This document shows, piece by piece, positions 12,064-22,554 of a DNA stretch of 64,000 bases. The stretch lies in contig OZ234493.1 of assembly GCA_965153455.1 (NCBI GenBank), forward strand, positions 12,514,213 to 12,578,212, read 5' to 3'. This DNA is from Sphagnum compactum (taxonomy: Eukaryota; Bryophyta; Sphagnopsida; Sphagnales). Both the position numbers and the translations under genes were made by a program. The notes under the pieces are model-generated. The model was not told the DNA's origin. It did not search any database and worked only from the letters and a program-made list of their open reading frames with translations. Within the stretch, counting starts at the first letter, position 1. The number at the start of each line of letters is the position of its first letter.

Positions 12064-13783
12064 GTAAGCTCCCTTTTTTTTTCCTTTTTTTTTGTTCCAG
12101 CGTAGTGAAGAAGGCGACAGCTGCCGTCGCCTTCTTTTTTCGTTTTGTTGCAATGCAGAAAGCGATGGCAGCAATGCTTGTTTTGTTTTCTTGTGACGCA
12201 ACAAAGAAGGCGACGGCAGTCTGTCGTCCCCTTCTTCTTTTTTCTTCTTTTCTTCTAGCTTAGCGAAGAAGGCGACGGCAGCATTGATGCCGTCGCCTTC
12301 TTGTTATTTTGTTATAACACAGTGGAGAAGGCAATGGTAGCTTTGCTGCCATCGCCTTCTCTTTTTTTTTTGCAGTGCAACAAAGAAGGCGAATGTAGCA
12401 ACGCTGTCGCTTTCTTTTTTTTGTTGCAGTGCAGCAAAGAAGGCGAATGTAGCAACGCTGCCGTCGCCTTCTTGTTTTCGTTTTGTTGCAATGCAACAAA
12501 GAAGGCGACGATATCATTTTGTTGCAACGCCACAAAGAAGGCGATGGCATCGTTTTGTTGCAGCGCAACATAGAAGGCGCCGTCGCCTTCTTGTTTTTGT
12601 TTTGTTTAACTGCAACAAAGAAGGTGACGGTAGTCTGTCGTCTCCTTCTTTTTTTTTTTCTTTTCTTCTAGCTTAGCGAAGAAGGCAACGACAGCGTTGC
12701 TGCCGTCGCCTTTTTTTTCTTTTACTATGCAATAAAGAAGGCAATGGCAGCAACCCTGCCGTCACCTTCTTGTTTTTGTTTTGTTGCAGCACAACAAAGA
12801 AGGTGACGGCAACGTTCCTGCCGTCACCTTCTTGTTTTTGTTTTGGTGCAGCACAACAAAGAAGGCGACGGCAGCATTGCTATCGTCGCCCTCTTTTTTT
12901 TTCTTCTTTTGTTCCAGCGTAGCGAAGAAGGCGACGGTAGCGTTGCTGCGACGCTGCTATCGCCTTCTTTTTCGTTTTGCTGCAACGCGTTGCTGCCATC
13001 GTCTTTTTTTTTTTTTTTCTTCCAACGTAGCGAAGAAGGTGACGACATCGTTGCTGCCATCGCCTTTTTTTTTTTTTCCTTTTCTTCCAACGTAGCGAAG
13101 AAGGCGATGGCAATGTTGCTGCCGTCGCCTTCTTTTTTCGTTTTGCTGCAACGCAAAAGGTGATGGCAGCGTTGCTGCCATCGCCTTCTTTTTTCTTCCA
13201 ACGTAACAAAGAAGGCGACGGCAGCATTGCTATCGTCACCTTCTTCTTTTTAATTTGTTGGAGCGCATTGAAGAGGGCGACGACAGCAACTACTGTTGCC
13301 TTCTTTTTTCTTTGTGTTGTAGCAAAGCAAAGAAGGTGACAGCAGCCCAGCGTAGAAGGCTGTCGTCGCCTTCTTGTTTTTGTTTTGTTGTAGCGCAGTG
13401 AAGAATGAGACGGCAGCGTTGCTGCCGTCGCCTTCTTTTTTACCTTTTGTTGCAGAGCAGCCTAGAAGGCGACTGCTGCTTTGTTGCCTTTTTTTTTTAA
13501 AGGTGCACTGTGTAACACTTTTTGCACACCTTCAACCTATTCTTATGTGGTTTCATTGTATTGAAGAAGAAGACGACAGCTTCCGTCACCTTCTTCGATG
13601 GCTTTGCTATAAGGAAATGGCGACCTCCGCCTTTTCTTGGTGGTTTTGTTGCGAAGAAGGTGACGGCAACAATGTCGTCACCTTCTTCTATGGTGACGGT
13701 TTCATTTTAGTTTTTTTGTTGGTGCTTATGGTTTAGTTTATTAAAATTGACAATTAACAATGAAATGGTGGTTTTTTGTTTAG
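12064..13783 (+). repeat. Tandem array of palindromes inside a probable intron
   Basis: Roughly 25 units, 50-85 bp apart. Each contains an inverted repeat of the type GAAGGCGACGGCAGC ... GCTGCCGTCGCCTTC. They are linked by T-rich spacers that often carry a second palindrome, TTTGTTGC-AGC-GCAACAAA. Units differ by scattered substitutions, several of which leave the two arms complementary (for example GAAGGCGATGGCA pairs with TGCCATCGCC near 13,157-13,190). The array is bounded by a good donor at 12,064 (GTAAGC) and a good acceptor, TTTGTTTAG at 13,783. Open frames exist on both strands, but only because the units are low in stops; I do not call them genes. Confidence 0.8.
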
Positions 13784-13796
13784 GGTTGAAGGTGTA

Positions 13797-14090
13797 ATGG
13801 CTAGGGGAAGGAGATTGAAGAAAAGTGGTGGTGGTGAGTTGAAAATGCATAAGCAAAATGTTGCTGCGTCAGATGAAAGAATTGTTGAGCCAAATGTTGC
13901 TGCAACAGAGGAGGCAATTGCCGAACCAAATGTTGTTGCATCAGATGCGACAATTGCCGAGCAAAATGTTGTTGCATCAGATGTGGTAATTGCTCAGCAA
14001 AATGTTGCTACATCAGATGAGGCAATTGGTAACGAAAATGTTATTGCATCAAATGAACCAATCGGTGAACAAAATGGTGCTCAATCATAA
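13797..14090 (+). CDS. ORF with 12-residue tandem repeats (QNVVASDATIAE type)
   Basis: From the ATG at 13797, just after a predicted acceptor at 13783, the frame reads MARGRRLKKSGGGELKMHK and then about six units of a 36-bp repeat. Each unit encodes QNV-x-AS-D-x-x-IAE-like dodecamers, ending NGAQS and a stop. The basic N-terminus followed by acidic repeats has no family I recognise. Two more copies of the same 36-bp unit lie near 33,886-33,957. It probably belongs to a mobile or repetitive gene family rather than a host gene. The frame does not splice cleanly to the zinc-finger exon downstream, so whether both form one gene is open. Confidence 0.4.
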   Translation: MARGRRLKKSGGGELKMHKQNVAASDERIVEPNVAATEEAIAEPNVVASDATIAEQNVVASDVVIAQQNVATSDEAIGNENVIASNEPIGEQNGAQS

Positions 14091-14199
14091 TTGAGACATA
14101 AGGATGACAGTTTGTAATATAGATTGTTCTAGAATTTATGGACATTAGATTTAATACATATTAAAGAAATTGTACAAGTTTTATGAAGTTTAATTATAT

Positions 14200-14231
14200 C
14201 CGCACCTTCCATCATCTGTTGGAAGGTGCGG
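14200..14231 (+). other. Perfect 11-bp hairpin followed by a T run
   Basis: CCGCACCTTCC at 14,200-14,210 pairs with GGAAGGTGCGG at 14,221-14,231 across a 10-base loop, and ATTTTTTTTG follows. It resembles a bacterial intrinsic terminator but lies in plant DNA, between two parts of the repeat-derived unit. Confidence 0.7.
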
Positions 14232-14395
14232 GATTTTTTTTGTCAATTTTTTTTATTGCAATACTTGAAAACAGTTAATGTTTACAGGAGTAATATGTGA
14301 TTGTGTGATTTTATGTTTTGTAATACCTACATTCTATTTTTTGAACTCTCATTTTTTGGTTAGGTCTGAAACTTGAAACTGACCAGGCTTTTTAG

Positions 14396-15282
14396 CCACC
14401 GGCACCCCCTTGTCCACCTAATTTGGCTCGGAAGGACAAAGAATGGACGAGAGTTGGGTCGAAATGGAAGTGCAAAGTTGGCACTTGCATTGTCGCATAT
14501 TGTGCCAAATGGTTGTTAACCAAGCATTTAAAGGAGGTGCATGACTTGGTGGCAGAAAATGCCCAACCTGGGAGGCCTTCAACTTCTGCAGGAGGTCCTC
14601 GACATCAAGACCATGCCAAAATGAATGCTCGCATCTTGGGAAATGCCATGGCTATGCAAAGGCAGAATGATCAAAAGGTTACTAGTCGCACTCGTGCCAA
14701 AGCACAACGCGAGTGGAATAACCTAGTAGTTGTTGCAAAACAGTGTCCACCATTCCCAAAACCTGCTTTGGTCAAATTAGCTTCAGAGCAATTATTGAAG
14801 GTGTTGGGCCTCAATGCCTAGGGCGTGGAGTGTGCCTCGAGATGCAACATCACGAATGGAGAAGGATGAAAATTTACAAGGGATGATTCGATCCACCCGT
14901 TGTGTATATGCACGACAATTGAAGATGGCATGGGATGTGAAAAATTGGGATCGAGAGTCCAGTAAAACAAGTCGGACAAAACAGTTGGCAGATGTTTTGG
15001 ATTTTCATGAATCTAGAATGATTCATGGAAGGTAAGAAACAATAATAATCAATGTTGATTGTTTTTTATTGTATTTCATCCAAGGTGTGTTAAGGTTTAA
15101 TTTGGTGGTTTTTAGGTGTTTATAGGGTTCAGGACAAAACAAAGGAAAAGTTTGTTGCAAATGCAGTTCAGGTTGAGATGCAACGCCACCATTTTTACAC
15201 TTATCGTCATGCAGCAAAGGCTGTAAATGCAACAACTGCATACCGAGTTAAACACGGGATTGTAAATACTGATATGGGTTAG
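14396..15282 (+). pseudogene. Broken C2H2-type zinc-finger ORF of a repeat gene family
   Basis: After an acceptor at 14395 the frame reads PPAPPCPPNLARKDKEW and then a zinc-finger-like stretch. The spacing is C-x4-C-x12-H-x4-H: WKCKVGTC begins it and KHLKEVH ends it. A basic region follows with QPGRPSTSAGGPRHQDHAKM and RTRAKAQREWNNLVVVAKQ. The frame stops at LGLNA (TAG at 14,819-14,821) and resumes one frame over with VPRDATSRMEKDENLQGM, so there is one nonsense change plus one frame change. It continues to HESRMIHGR, where a donor (AG|GTAAGA) and the acceptor TTTATAG|GGTTCAGG join in phase to RVQDKTKEKFVANAVQVEMQ and end at TDMG plus a stop. This looks like a DNA-binding protein of a transposon or expanded repeat family. 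I cannot name the superfamily. Confidence 0.55.
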
Positions 15283-15744
15283 GGTTTCACTTTATATAAT
15301 TAGTTAGGATTTTTAGCCCATTATTTTTTGGACTACTCAATTTTTGAACTTCGATCCTTTGATATGTTATAGAGAACCAACGGTTTTTTTTCATTGGGTT
15401 CTTTAGTAATTTTTTATGCACCCATTTTTGTGCATCTTTTATCAATATAATAATATCTTCTATTCACACTTGTTTGATGGGTATATGGTTAATCATATAT
15501 GTCTTCTTTATAATAATTTTCTTAGTACTTGAAATGTAAAAATCAAACCTTAAATAGGCCCATATGAATAGGTAACATTAATTTGTTTAGGGTCTACAAA
15601 GATCAAAATGAACATTGTGTAATATTTTCATCTAATATAATAGGACTCACATCACCTGAAGACTTTTAAAACAATACACACATTTTAAACATATAATACT
15701 TACATCATTTTCTATTATAAATTCCATAAGGCCATTTGCAAATA
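15283..15744. other. AT-rich, no feature
   Basis: T-rich and A-rich tracts only. No frame or repeat that I can support. Confidence 0.5.
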
Positions 15745-16160
15745 TGCAATACCCGCATATAAGTCCTAAAATAGCCGCAAGCATTTTGCATTCATTACAA
15801 TACCCGCATATAAATCCCATAATAGCCGCTGGCATTTTGCATTCATTGCAATACCTGTATATAAGTCCCATAATAGTCGTTGGCATTTTGCATTCCTTGC
15901 AATACTCGCATATGGGCCACAAATAGTCGTTGGCATTCTACATTCGTTGCAATACCCACATATGGGTCCCATAATAGTCGCTGGCATTTTTCATTCGTGG
16001 TAATACCCGCATATGGGCCCGATAGTAGACCCTGTCATTTTACAGTTGTTGCAATACCCGCATATAGGTTCCATATTAACTGCTGGTTTTTTACATCGCT
16101 TGCAATACCCGCATATAGGTCCCATAATAGTTGCTGGTTTTTTACATTCATTGCAAAACT
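15745..16160. repeat. Tandem array, 51-bp unit, about eight copies
   Basis: Units start gcaatacccgcatat, run through cccataatagccgctggca, and end ttttgcattcatt. Starts fall near 15,745, 15,796, 15,848, 15,899, 15,949, 16,001, 16,050 and 16,104. Because 51 is a multiple of three, frames stay open on both strands with a 17-residue repeat (for example MNAKCQRLLWDLYAGIV on the - strand). I see no start context or splice support for a gene. Confidence 0.85.
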
Positions 16161-16768
16161 TACATTTTGTCATAAAATTAATTCAGAATAACAATTAATT
16201 TAGGTATATAAAAAGACATATTTTGGGTACCTAGACCACTTATTAATTATTTTGAAATGACGTTACATGCGGGTATTGCATTTAGGGTTTAAGGTCTTCA
16301 CATAAGGTTTACCTCAACCACCTATGGATTATTTCAGTATGAACTTGCATGTAGGTATTGCATCTAGGCTTTGGTCTTCATTCAAAGGTGCACCCAAACT
16401 ACATATTGGGTATTTCAAAGTGACTTTACATGTGGGTATTACATTTAAGGTTGCCCTTTCATTATAAGTTTTACCTTATTCACGTATGGGTTATTTTGAA
16501 ATGAACTTGAATATGGCTATTGCATTTAGGGTTAAGGTTTCATATAATTTTGCAATATCCACACACGTACTTACTTTCACCATTTATAAATTTAGCCTTA
16601 ATTTTTTTAATAATTAAGTATAATTTGTAACAAAACACAAAAGAAGGTATGTCTCTTACCATTTTTTAATCTCCAAGCTGATCTCTTTCAATTTCTTTAA
16701 AAATGTGTATTGCATTGCTTTGCATATAAAATTCCCCCTATAATGCATCGTAGATTTATTTTATTATA

Positions 16769-16813
<45 letters not shown>

Positions 16814-17944
16814 CTATAAATAAATATGAAAATATTATATGTATTGAAATGGATCAACAATATAATTCCATAATATCATTATTTATATATTATTTGTTAT
16901 AAATAACAATATATTTGGACCAATATTTAAACCAATATTATACACCATAAAAAATAAAGTTTACATAAGGACTTGTGTTATATATGTATAAAATATAAAA
17001 TATTTTTGACTCATTACATGATTATTTTAACCAATAACTTAATTACTATATATCAGAAAAATATAAAATAAATTTCAATCAAACATAGGAATATGTGGGA
17101 GAGATCATTTTTATTATTATGTGAAACAGAAAACAAAAGTAGAAAATTGTGTGCTTTGAGTTTTTTTTAAACATAGTCTAAAATCTTATTAAATTAGAGA
17201 CTTTATATTTATGTTTTTTGAAATGAGTATACAACTTTAAAAGGGGGAAAAAATAATATGAACATCTTTGAAGAAATTTTAAGCTTGAACTTTTTTCTTT
17301 TTGATCTCAACAAACTTTGTATTACATTCAGGTTGGGTTTTCACATAAGGTTTGCTTCTTACCTTTGTGTGATAACTCCAACCTAATTTTCCCAATATCT
17401 TTGAAGAAGATATAGAATGAGATTGTATTGTTTCACATATGTCTAAACCCTAAAAATTCCCCCCCAATTTAATATAAAATATTTCTGATAATTAATGAAT
17501 TATCAAAAAAAATTGTCATGTAATTAAAATTAATAGACCATTATTTCAGATAATTTAAATGATTAATTATGAAGAATTAGATAATCATTTATTTATTTAA
17601 AGTAATTAACTAATCATTTGGTTTAACTTTATTTACTTGGATAATAAAAAGTTGGATCTAAAATCAGATTGAATAATTTGATATTTGATTGATTAACTTA
17701 AGTATATTTTTATTTTAATAAGTTATTGAAATCACTATTTAAGATAATTATTCCATGTTATAGATTGCAAGTTCAGCTTTTTCATGAAAAATTCCTACAC
17801 CAAGATAAACTTGATCACAATTGTCATTGTATTATTTGTTCCACAAATAATACAACAAAGTAAGAATCATGGAACTCTTAATCAACAACCCCAACCTCTA
17901 TACACACCTTTGTTAGCATATGATTTTGAAATTAACTAATTATT
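16161..17944. other. AT-rich spacer with degenerate repeat units and a TA microsatellite
   Basis: Between 16,265 and 16,540 degenerate copies of a gggtattgcatttagggtt motif recur, related to both neighbouring arrays. From 16,773 to 16,812 the sequence is a (TA)n run. The rest is AT-rich without frames. Confidence 0.6.
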
Positions 17945-18470
17945 TTAGAGTGACCCAAAATGTAGGTATTGCATTTAGGATAGGACTTCATATAAAGAGG
18001 CTTAAACCCCACATGCGTACTTTCGGAGTGACCCAAAATGCAGGTATTACATTTAGGGTAGGATCTTCATATAAAGAAAGGTTTAAACCCTACATGCGTA
18101 CTTTCGAAATGACCCAAAATGCAAGTATTGCACTTAGGGTAGGATCTTCATATAAAGAGGATTAAACCCCACATGCGTACTTTCGGAGTGACCCAAAATG
18201 CAGGTATTGCATTTAGGGTAGGATCTTCATATAAAGAAAGGTTTAAACCCTACATGCGTACTTTCGGAATGACCCAAAATGCAGGTATTGCACTTAGGGT
18301 AGGATCTTCATATAAAGAGGCTTAAACCCCACATGCGTACTTTCGGAGTGACCCAAAATGCAGGTATTGCATTTAGGGTAGGATCTTCATATAAAGAGGC
18401 TTAAACCCCACATGCGTATTTTCGGAGTGACCCAAATTGCAGGTATTGCATTTAGGGTTGGGTTATTTCA
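17945..18470 (+). repeat. Tandem array, 79-80-bp unit, seven copies, two alternating variants
   Basis: Copies begin cccaaaatgcaggtattgca near 17,953, 18,032, 18,112, 18,190, 18,270, 18,349 and 18,428. Two variants alternate: A carries aaagaggcttaaacccc, B carries aaagaaaggtttaaaccc. The order is A-B-A-B-A-A, so a two-unit (about 158-bp) repeat was itself duplicated. Each unit contains a TTTAGGGT telomere-like motif. Confidence 0.85.
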
Positions 18471-18589
18471 AAGTGACTTTGCATGTGCATATTGTGTTTA
18501 GGGTTAGGTCTTCACTTAAAGGTATCCAAACCATTTAGTTGGGTTTTTTTGAAATGTGGGTATTGCATTTAGGCTTGTTTTTTCATTTC

Positions 18590-18765
18590 AACTTGTAATA
18601 CCTAGACTTATACTTACGTCGACCAATTGGAATTTTGGGGTTTCATTGCAATACTTACACCCGTATTTACTTTTAGCAACTGGAATTTTGGGGCATAATT
18701 GCAATACTTGCACTTGTACTTACTTTTACCAACTTGGATTTTGGGGCCTAGTTATAATACCTGCA
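18590..18765. repeat. Three degenerate units of about 57 bp
   Basis: The phrases gcaatacttacacccgtatt, ttactttta and ggaattttgggg recur three times with substitutions. Related by the gcaatac motif to the 51-bp array at 15.7-16.2 kb. Confidence 0.6.
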
Positions 18766-19466
18766 TTTAACACTAATATTATCATTATCCTTGTGTTTTT
18801 GCATTTCACACTTTTTGTGCTTATTACTTGGAAACAATAATAACCTTTGTGCCATAGTAGACTTCATGTGTGTGTTGAATCCATGATGTTCAAAGAATTT
18901 GGGCTATGGTTTCCTCCATACAAAATTGATTCTAAAACAAAATTCTTAATGCCAATGGCAACAATCTTGATTAGTAATCGAGACATTTATTAGGGTAAAA
19001 TATTAGTTCTGAAATATATGAACCAAATTCCTATACACTAAAGCATAAAGCATAACCCTACAAATCCAAATGATATTTTGCCATAAGCCTTATTACAACC
19101 CTAACTATACAAACCATAACAAAAAACAAATAGTGATATATGCCCTAAACCCAAAAAACTATACAAACTATACAAATTATATAATGCAAAATAAACAAAT
19201 TTAAAAGAACATAGGAAAAAAATTAGAAACCAAAATTCAAAGGTTTTAAACTATAAATATTTATTAACTGAAAGAAAATACGTTAATCTTTAAAAATAAT
19301 CAAATAAATTTTGTACAAAACCAAAAGAAAAGATATGTCTTTTACTTTTGTGTGATCTTTCCAACCTAATTTTTCCACTTTTTTTGAAAAAGATATAAAA
19401 TGCAATTGTAATACTTCACATATGTGTAAACCCTAAAATTTCCCCCCCAAATTAAGCCTATTTTAT
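18766..19466. other. AT-rich, no gene
   Basis: Short A- and T-rich tracts and scattered aaccctaa motifs. Nothing else can be supported. Confidence 0.5.
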
Positions 19467-20117
19467 CAGCGAGGAATTAATGCACGAAGATGCCATTCCT
19501 TGTGGGCGCATGACGCGTATCTTTTCCACTGTTGCTGGTGTAGGTGGAGTGTTCCTCTCGTGACCCTTGTGCTCGATCCACTACCGTTGGTTTCGAACTT
19601 TGCATTGTGATTGCATTTTGCAGAATTGCTTCCAGCGGTATTGAAGTTAGCTATACCAACCTTGCTTGCGCTGGTGATTACAATTCCAGCAGACTTGAGT
19701 ACTGTGAATTGTCTATGATTCCAAAGAATGTTTTGGAAACCTTCTTCAGCTTCTGTTGCAGTTTGACTCTAGTCCTTAGAGAATGTGGATTATAGTACAA
19801 TTGTTGTATGTGAATTCTTGTGGATTTCTTCATGCACTGGTTGTTCAGAGTTTCTGATTTGGCTGTGCATGTGTTCAGGGCCTCGAATCACATGGCCAAG
19901 AGTCTTTAGGTGGCAGATATGCGGGGCTGTAGGTGCAGCTGCTGCCATGGCCACATTCGCTCGGCTATGGGAACCTACATGTGAGCCTCAAAACATAGCT
20001 GCATATGATTCTTAGCCTATCTAAGCCCCCACTTTCTGCCCCATTGATTATCCATTATCTCAGTAGCCCCTTGATGATGTATCCAGTGCCCGAACACTCT
20101 CCATCTCCTAACCTGGA
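19467..20117 (+). repeat. Left arm of a 651-bp inverted duplication
   Basis: From cagcgaggaatt to cctaacctgga this segment is the reverse complement of 21,838-22,488, with no indel seen. I noticed some 15-20 mismatches, most of them C/T or G/A. A 76-residue frame (from MDYSTIVVCEFLWISS) is read identically from both arms, because each copy carries it on opposite strands. The left arm stops 29 bp short of the ATG present outside the right arm, so it is the 5'-truncated copy. Confidence 0.9.
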
Positions 20118-21837
20118 TTTTAAAAAAAACTCCCTATAGCCAACCGGTTAACCAATGATTATCAATCGGGTGATTGAAACCCTACTCTTATGCATAATTG
20201 ATGGTTATTATCAAACCAATTTTGATACCCTAATAAAAGCATTCAATATTTTCTTGATATTGATAACCTGATTGACTCAACCACACACTATTTTGCTTGA
20301 GCTGGTAGGTGAACTTTCCCAAGAAGGGAAAGTGCTATGATAGGGCCACAGTGAACCAACACCCACCAGCTCGCACCATACTCAGTTGTGGATGAACCTC
20401 AACTGAGTTGAACATTTGGTTTCATCTTGGTAACAAATTCTGTAAGAAATAGGTCCCATAAATAGGCAGACAGGTAGTTGTCAGATTGGCTATGTATCAA
20501 CTTTCACCCCTTATGGACCTCTCAATAGCTCGGCCCCAGGGGTTATTAACAAAATCAAAATACCCACACAACACTGATGAATGCAATCATGGGTAGTCGC
20601 TACCTCTTAGGATTGTTGCATAATTTAGATTGTAAGTTCAATCATGTTGTAATTGATCCAGCTCTCGCTCCATGATCTTGCAACAACAGGCCACTTGAAG
20701 GAGAGGCACCCAAGCACTTGGGTTATCATCAAAGGACTTGTTTTGGCACTGGTACGAATGTTAATATAACTTCGATCAGTATGCTCCATGTTGGGTGGGT
20801 ACCAGGCAGGAGGAGCCCTGCTATATATATAGACTGATACTGGTCCTCATATCAAAGAACTCACCAGACTGGTATGACTTGATCCAATACTGACCACATA
20901 CCAATACCTGCCTGGTAGGGAAATGAGGTCATACCAGCCTCTTAGCATGTTCAGAGAGTGCCATTCCTGTGTTTTTGATTCCGGAATCCTGAAGTGGTTT
21001 GAAATTATTCTGGCATCTGAGCTAGAATCGTATGGCTGCTGGAGGTACAAAGCTGGAAGCATGTCAGGCAAAGATCTGAGCTTGAACATTGTATGCAGTT
21101 CAAGTCAGATCTTTGCTTGAATTTACAGAATCAGGTGTCCATGGTATTGTGATCAGTATTGCAAATTCTGGCAGCTCCAGGAACTTGATCAAGAATACCA
21201 ATACATCTACAATACATAATGCTTCTAGCTGTGTAACCCAGAATCACATGCTCTAAAGGCCAGGAATACAACTATACCATACTATGTCTCTATGTGATTG
21301 TCCAGAGAAATTTCCACCACAACACTTTGAGGATACAATGAGAAATGAGTACAGTCATCACCTTGTGAAAGTTGCTCACAAATTGTCAGACCATCACCTT
21401 CATCACAAATAGCAGTGAAAAGATACCATGACTACCCTGTGACTTCATCAACTCCCAACAGTCACGAATGTTGATGTCAGTACATGACAACCAGCCTAAA
21501 ATTCAGGTAAATACATCCTGCACAATCTGCATCCTGACTTTCTGTCACATTTCCAGAACCAACAGGAGACTCAGTCATGACTCATGATGTTGGCTAGCAA
21601 TCAAGACACATAACTAATAAAAAATAGGTCAATAGTATCCTGATGCAAGCTGCAACAAGTTTGTGAGTTTAAGCTTCATTTCATTTTAATTTTTCAATGC
21701 CAGGAGCATAGCCATAGTTGTAGTTCCAATGTCATTCTATCAGCAATACTTTCTTAGCCAGTGTGGTGTTTGCTATGAAAATTTCTTAATTGTTACACTT
21801 ATACCAAAGACCACTGCTGGCTTTAAACCCTAACAAG
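20118..21837. other. 1.7-kb spacer of the inverted duplication
   Basis: No coding frame is recognised. A stretch at 20,325-20,470 is shared with about 48,125-48,265 (cacccaccag, cagttgtggatgaac and aacatttggtttcatcttgg type phrases). A 24-bp stem-loop lies at 21,064-21,120, and nested inverse phrases (ggtaccaggcagg/cctgcctggta and actggtatgac/gtcataccag) lie at 20,797-20,940. Confidence 0.55.
21064..21120 (+). other. Stem-loop near the centre of the inverted duplication
   Basis: GCAAAGATCTGAGCTTGAAC (21,068-21,087) pairs with GTTCAAGTCAGATCTTTGC (21,098-21,116), with one bulged base and a 10-base loop. Four more pairs, one of them G-T, extend the stem outwards. It sits about 115 bp from the geometric centre (20,978) of the inverted duplication. 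Confidence 0.75.
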
Positions 21838-22488
21838 TCCAGGTTAGGAGATGGAGAGTGTTCGAGCACTGGATACATCATCAAGGGGCTACTGAGATAA
21901 TGGATAATCAATGGGGCAGAAAGTGGGGGCTTAGATAGGCTAAGAATCATATGCAGCTATGTTTTGAGGCTCACATGTAGGTTCCCATAGCCGAGCGAAT
22001 GTGGCCATGGCAGCAGCTGCACCTACAGCCCCGCATATCTGCCACCTGAAGACTCTTGGCCATGTGATTCGAGGCCCTGAACACATGCACAGCCAAATCA
22101 GAAACTCTGAACAACCAGTGCATGAAGAAATCCACAAGAATTCACATACAACAATTGTACTATAATCCACATTCTCTAAGGACTAGAGTCAAACTGCAAC
22201 AGAAGCTGATGAAGGTTTCCAAAACATTATTTGAAATCATAGACAATTCACAGTACTCAAGTCTGCTGGAATTGTAATCATCAGCGCAAGCAAGGCTGGT
22301 ATAGCTAACTTCAATACCGCCGGAAGCAATTCTGCAAAATGCAATCACAATGCAAAGTTCGAAACCAACCGTAGTGGATCGAGCACAAGGGCCACGAGAG
22401 GAACACTCCACCTACACCAGCAACAGTGGAAGAGATACGCGTCATGCGCCCACAAGGAATGGCATCTTCGCGCATCAATTCCCCGCTG
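21838..22488 (-). repeat. Right arm of the 651-bp inverted duplication
   Basis: Reverse complement of 19,467-20,117. This appears to be the source copy, because the presumed transcript extends beyond it on the 5' side with a leader carrying three about 50-bp repeats (22,555-22,690) and an ATG at 22,517. Confidence 0.9.
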
Positions 22489-22517
22489 GATGCTCCTAGT
22501 GCCTGTCGCAGGGCCAT
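22311..22517 (-). CDS. Hypothetical small protein, right-arm copy (possible first exon)
   Basis: From the ATG at 22517: MALRQALGASSGELMREDAI, then PCGRMTRISSTVAGVG. The frame runs to a stop at 22311. The first 35 or so residues have an Arg-containing, organelle-signal-like start, and the sequence turns T-rich after GGTGTAG|GTGGAG, so an intron may begin there. A later open block in the same arm, GLESHGQESSGGRYAGL after a GTTCAG acceptor, could be a second exon. I do not recognise the family. Confidence 0.3.
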   Translation of the reverse strand: MALRQALGASSGELMREDAIPCGRMTRISSTVAGVGGVFLSWPLCSIHYGWFRTLHCDCILQNCFRRY

Positions 22518-22554
22518 CGCCAACTAGCTCTTGCACTCCACACAAGGAAATACG

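Noticed and set aside
12260-13239. Many overlapping 60-125-codon frames on both strands in the palindrome array
   Set aside because: They are mirror products of low-stop, inverted-repeat units. They lie in a probable intron and have no domain or codon signal.
14200-14240. Helitron 3' end at the 14.2-kb hairpin
   Set aside because: The hairpin is good, but no CTRR follows at 8-15 bases on either strand.
16773-16812. TA run as a regulatory element
   Set aside because: A plain dinucleotide microsatellite in AT-rich DNA with no gene nearby.
19785-20015. 76-codon frame repeated at 21,940-22,170 as a conserved gene pair
   Set aside because: Identity is fully explained by the inverted duplication. 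It starts in a TTATAG context and has no family motif.
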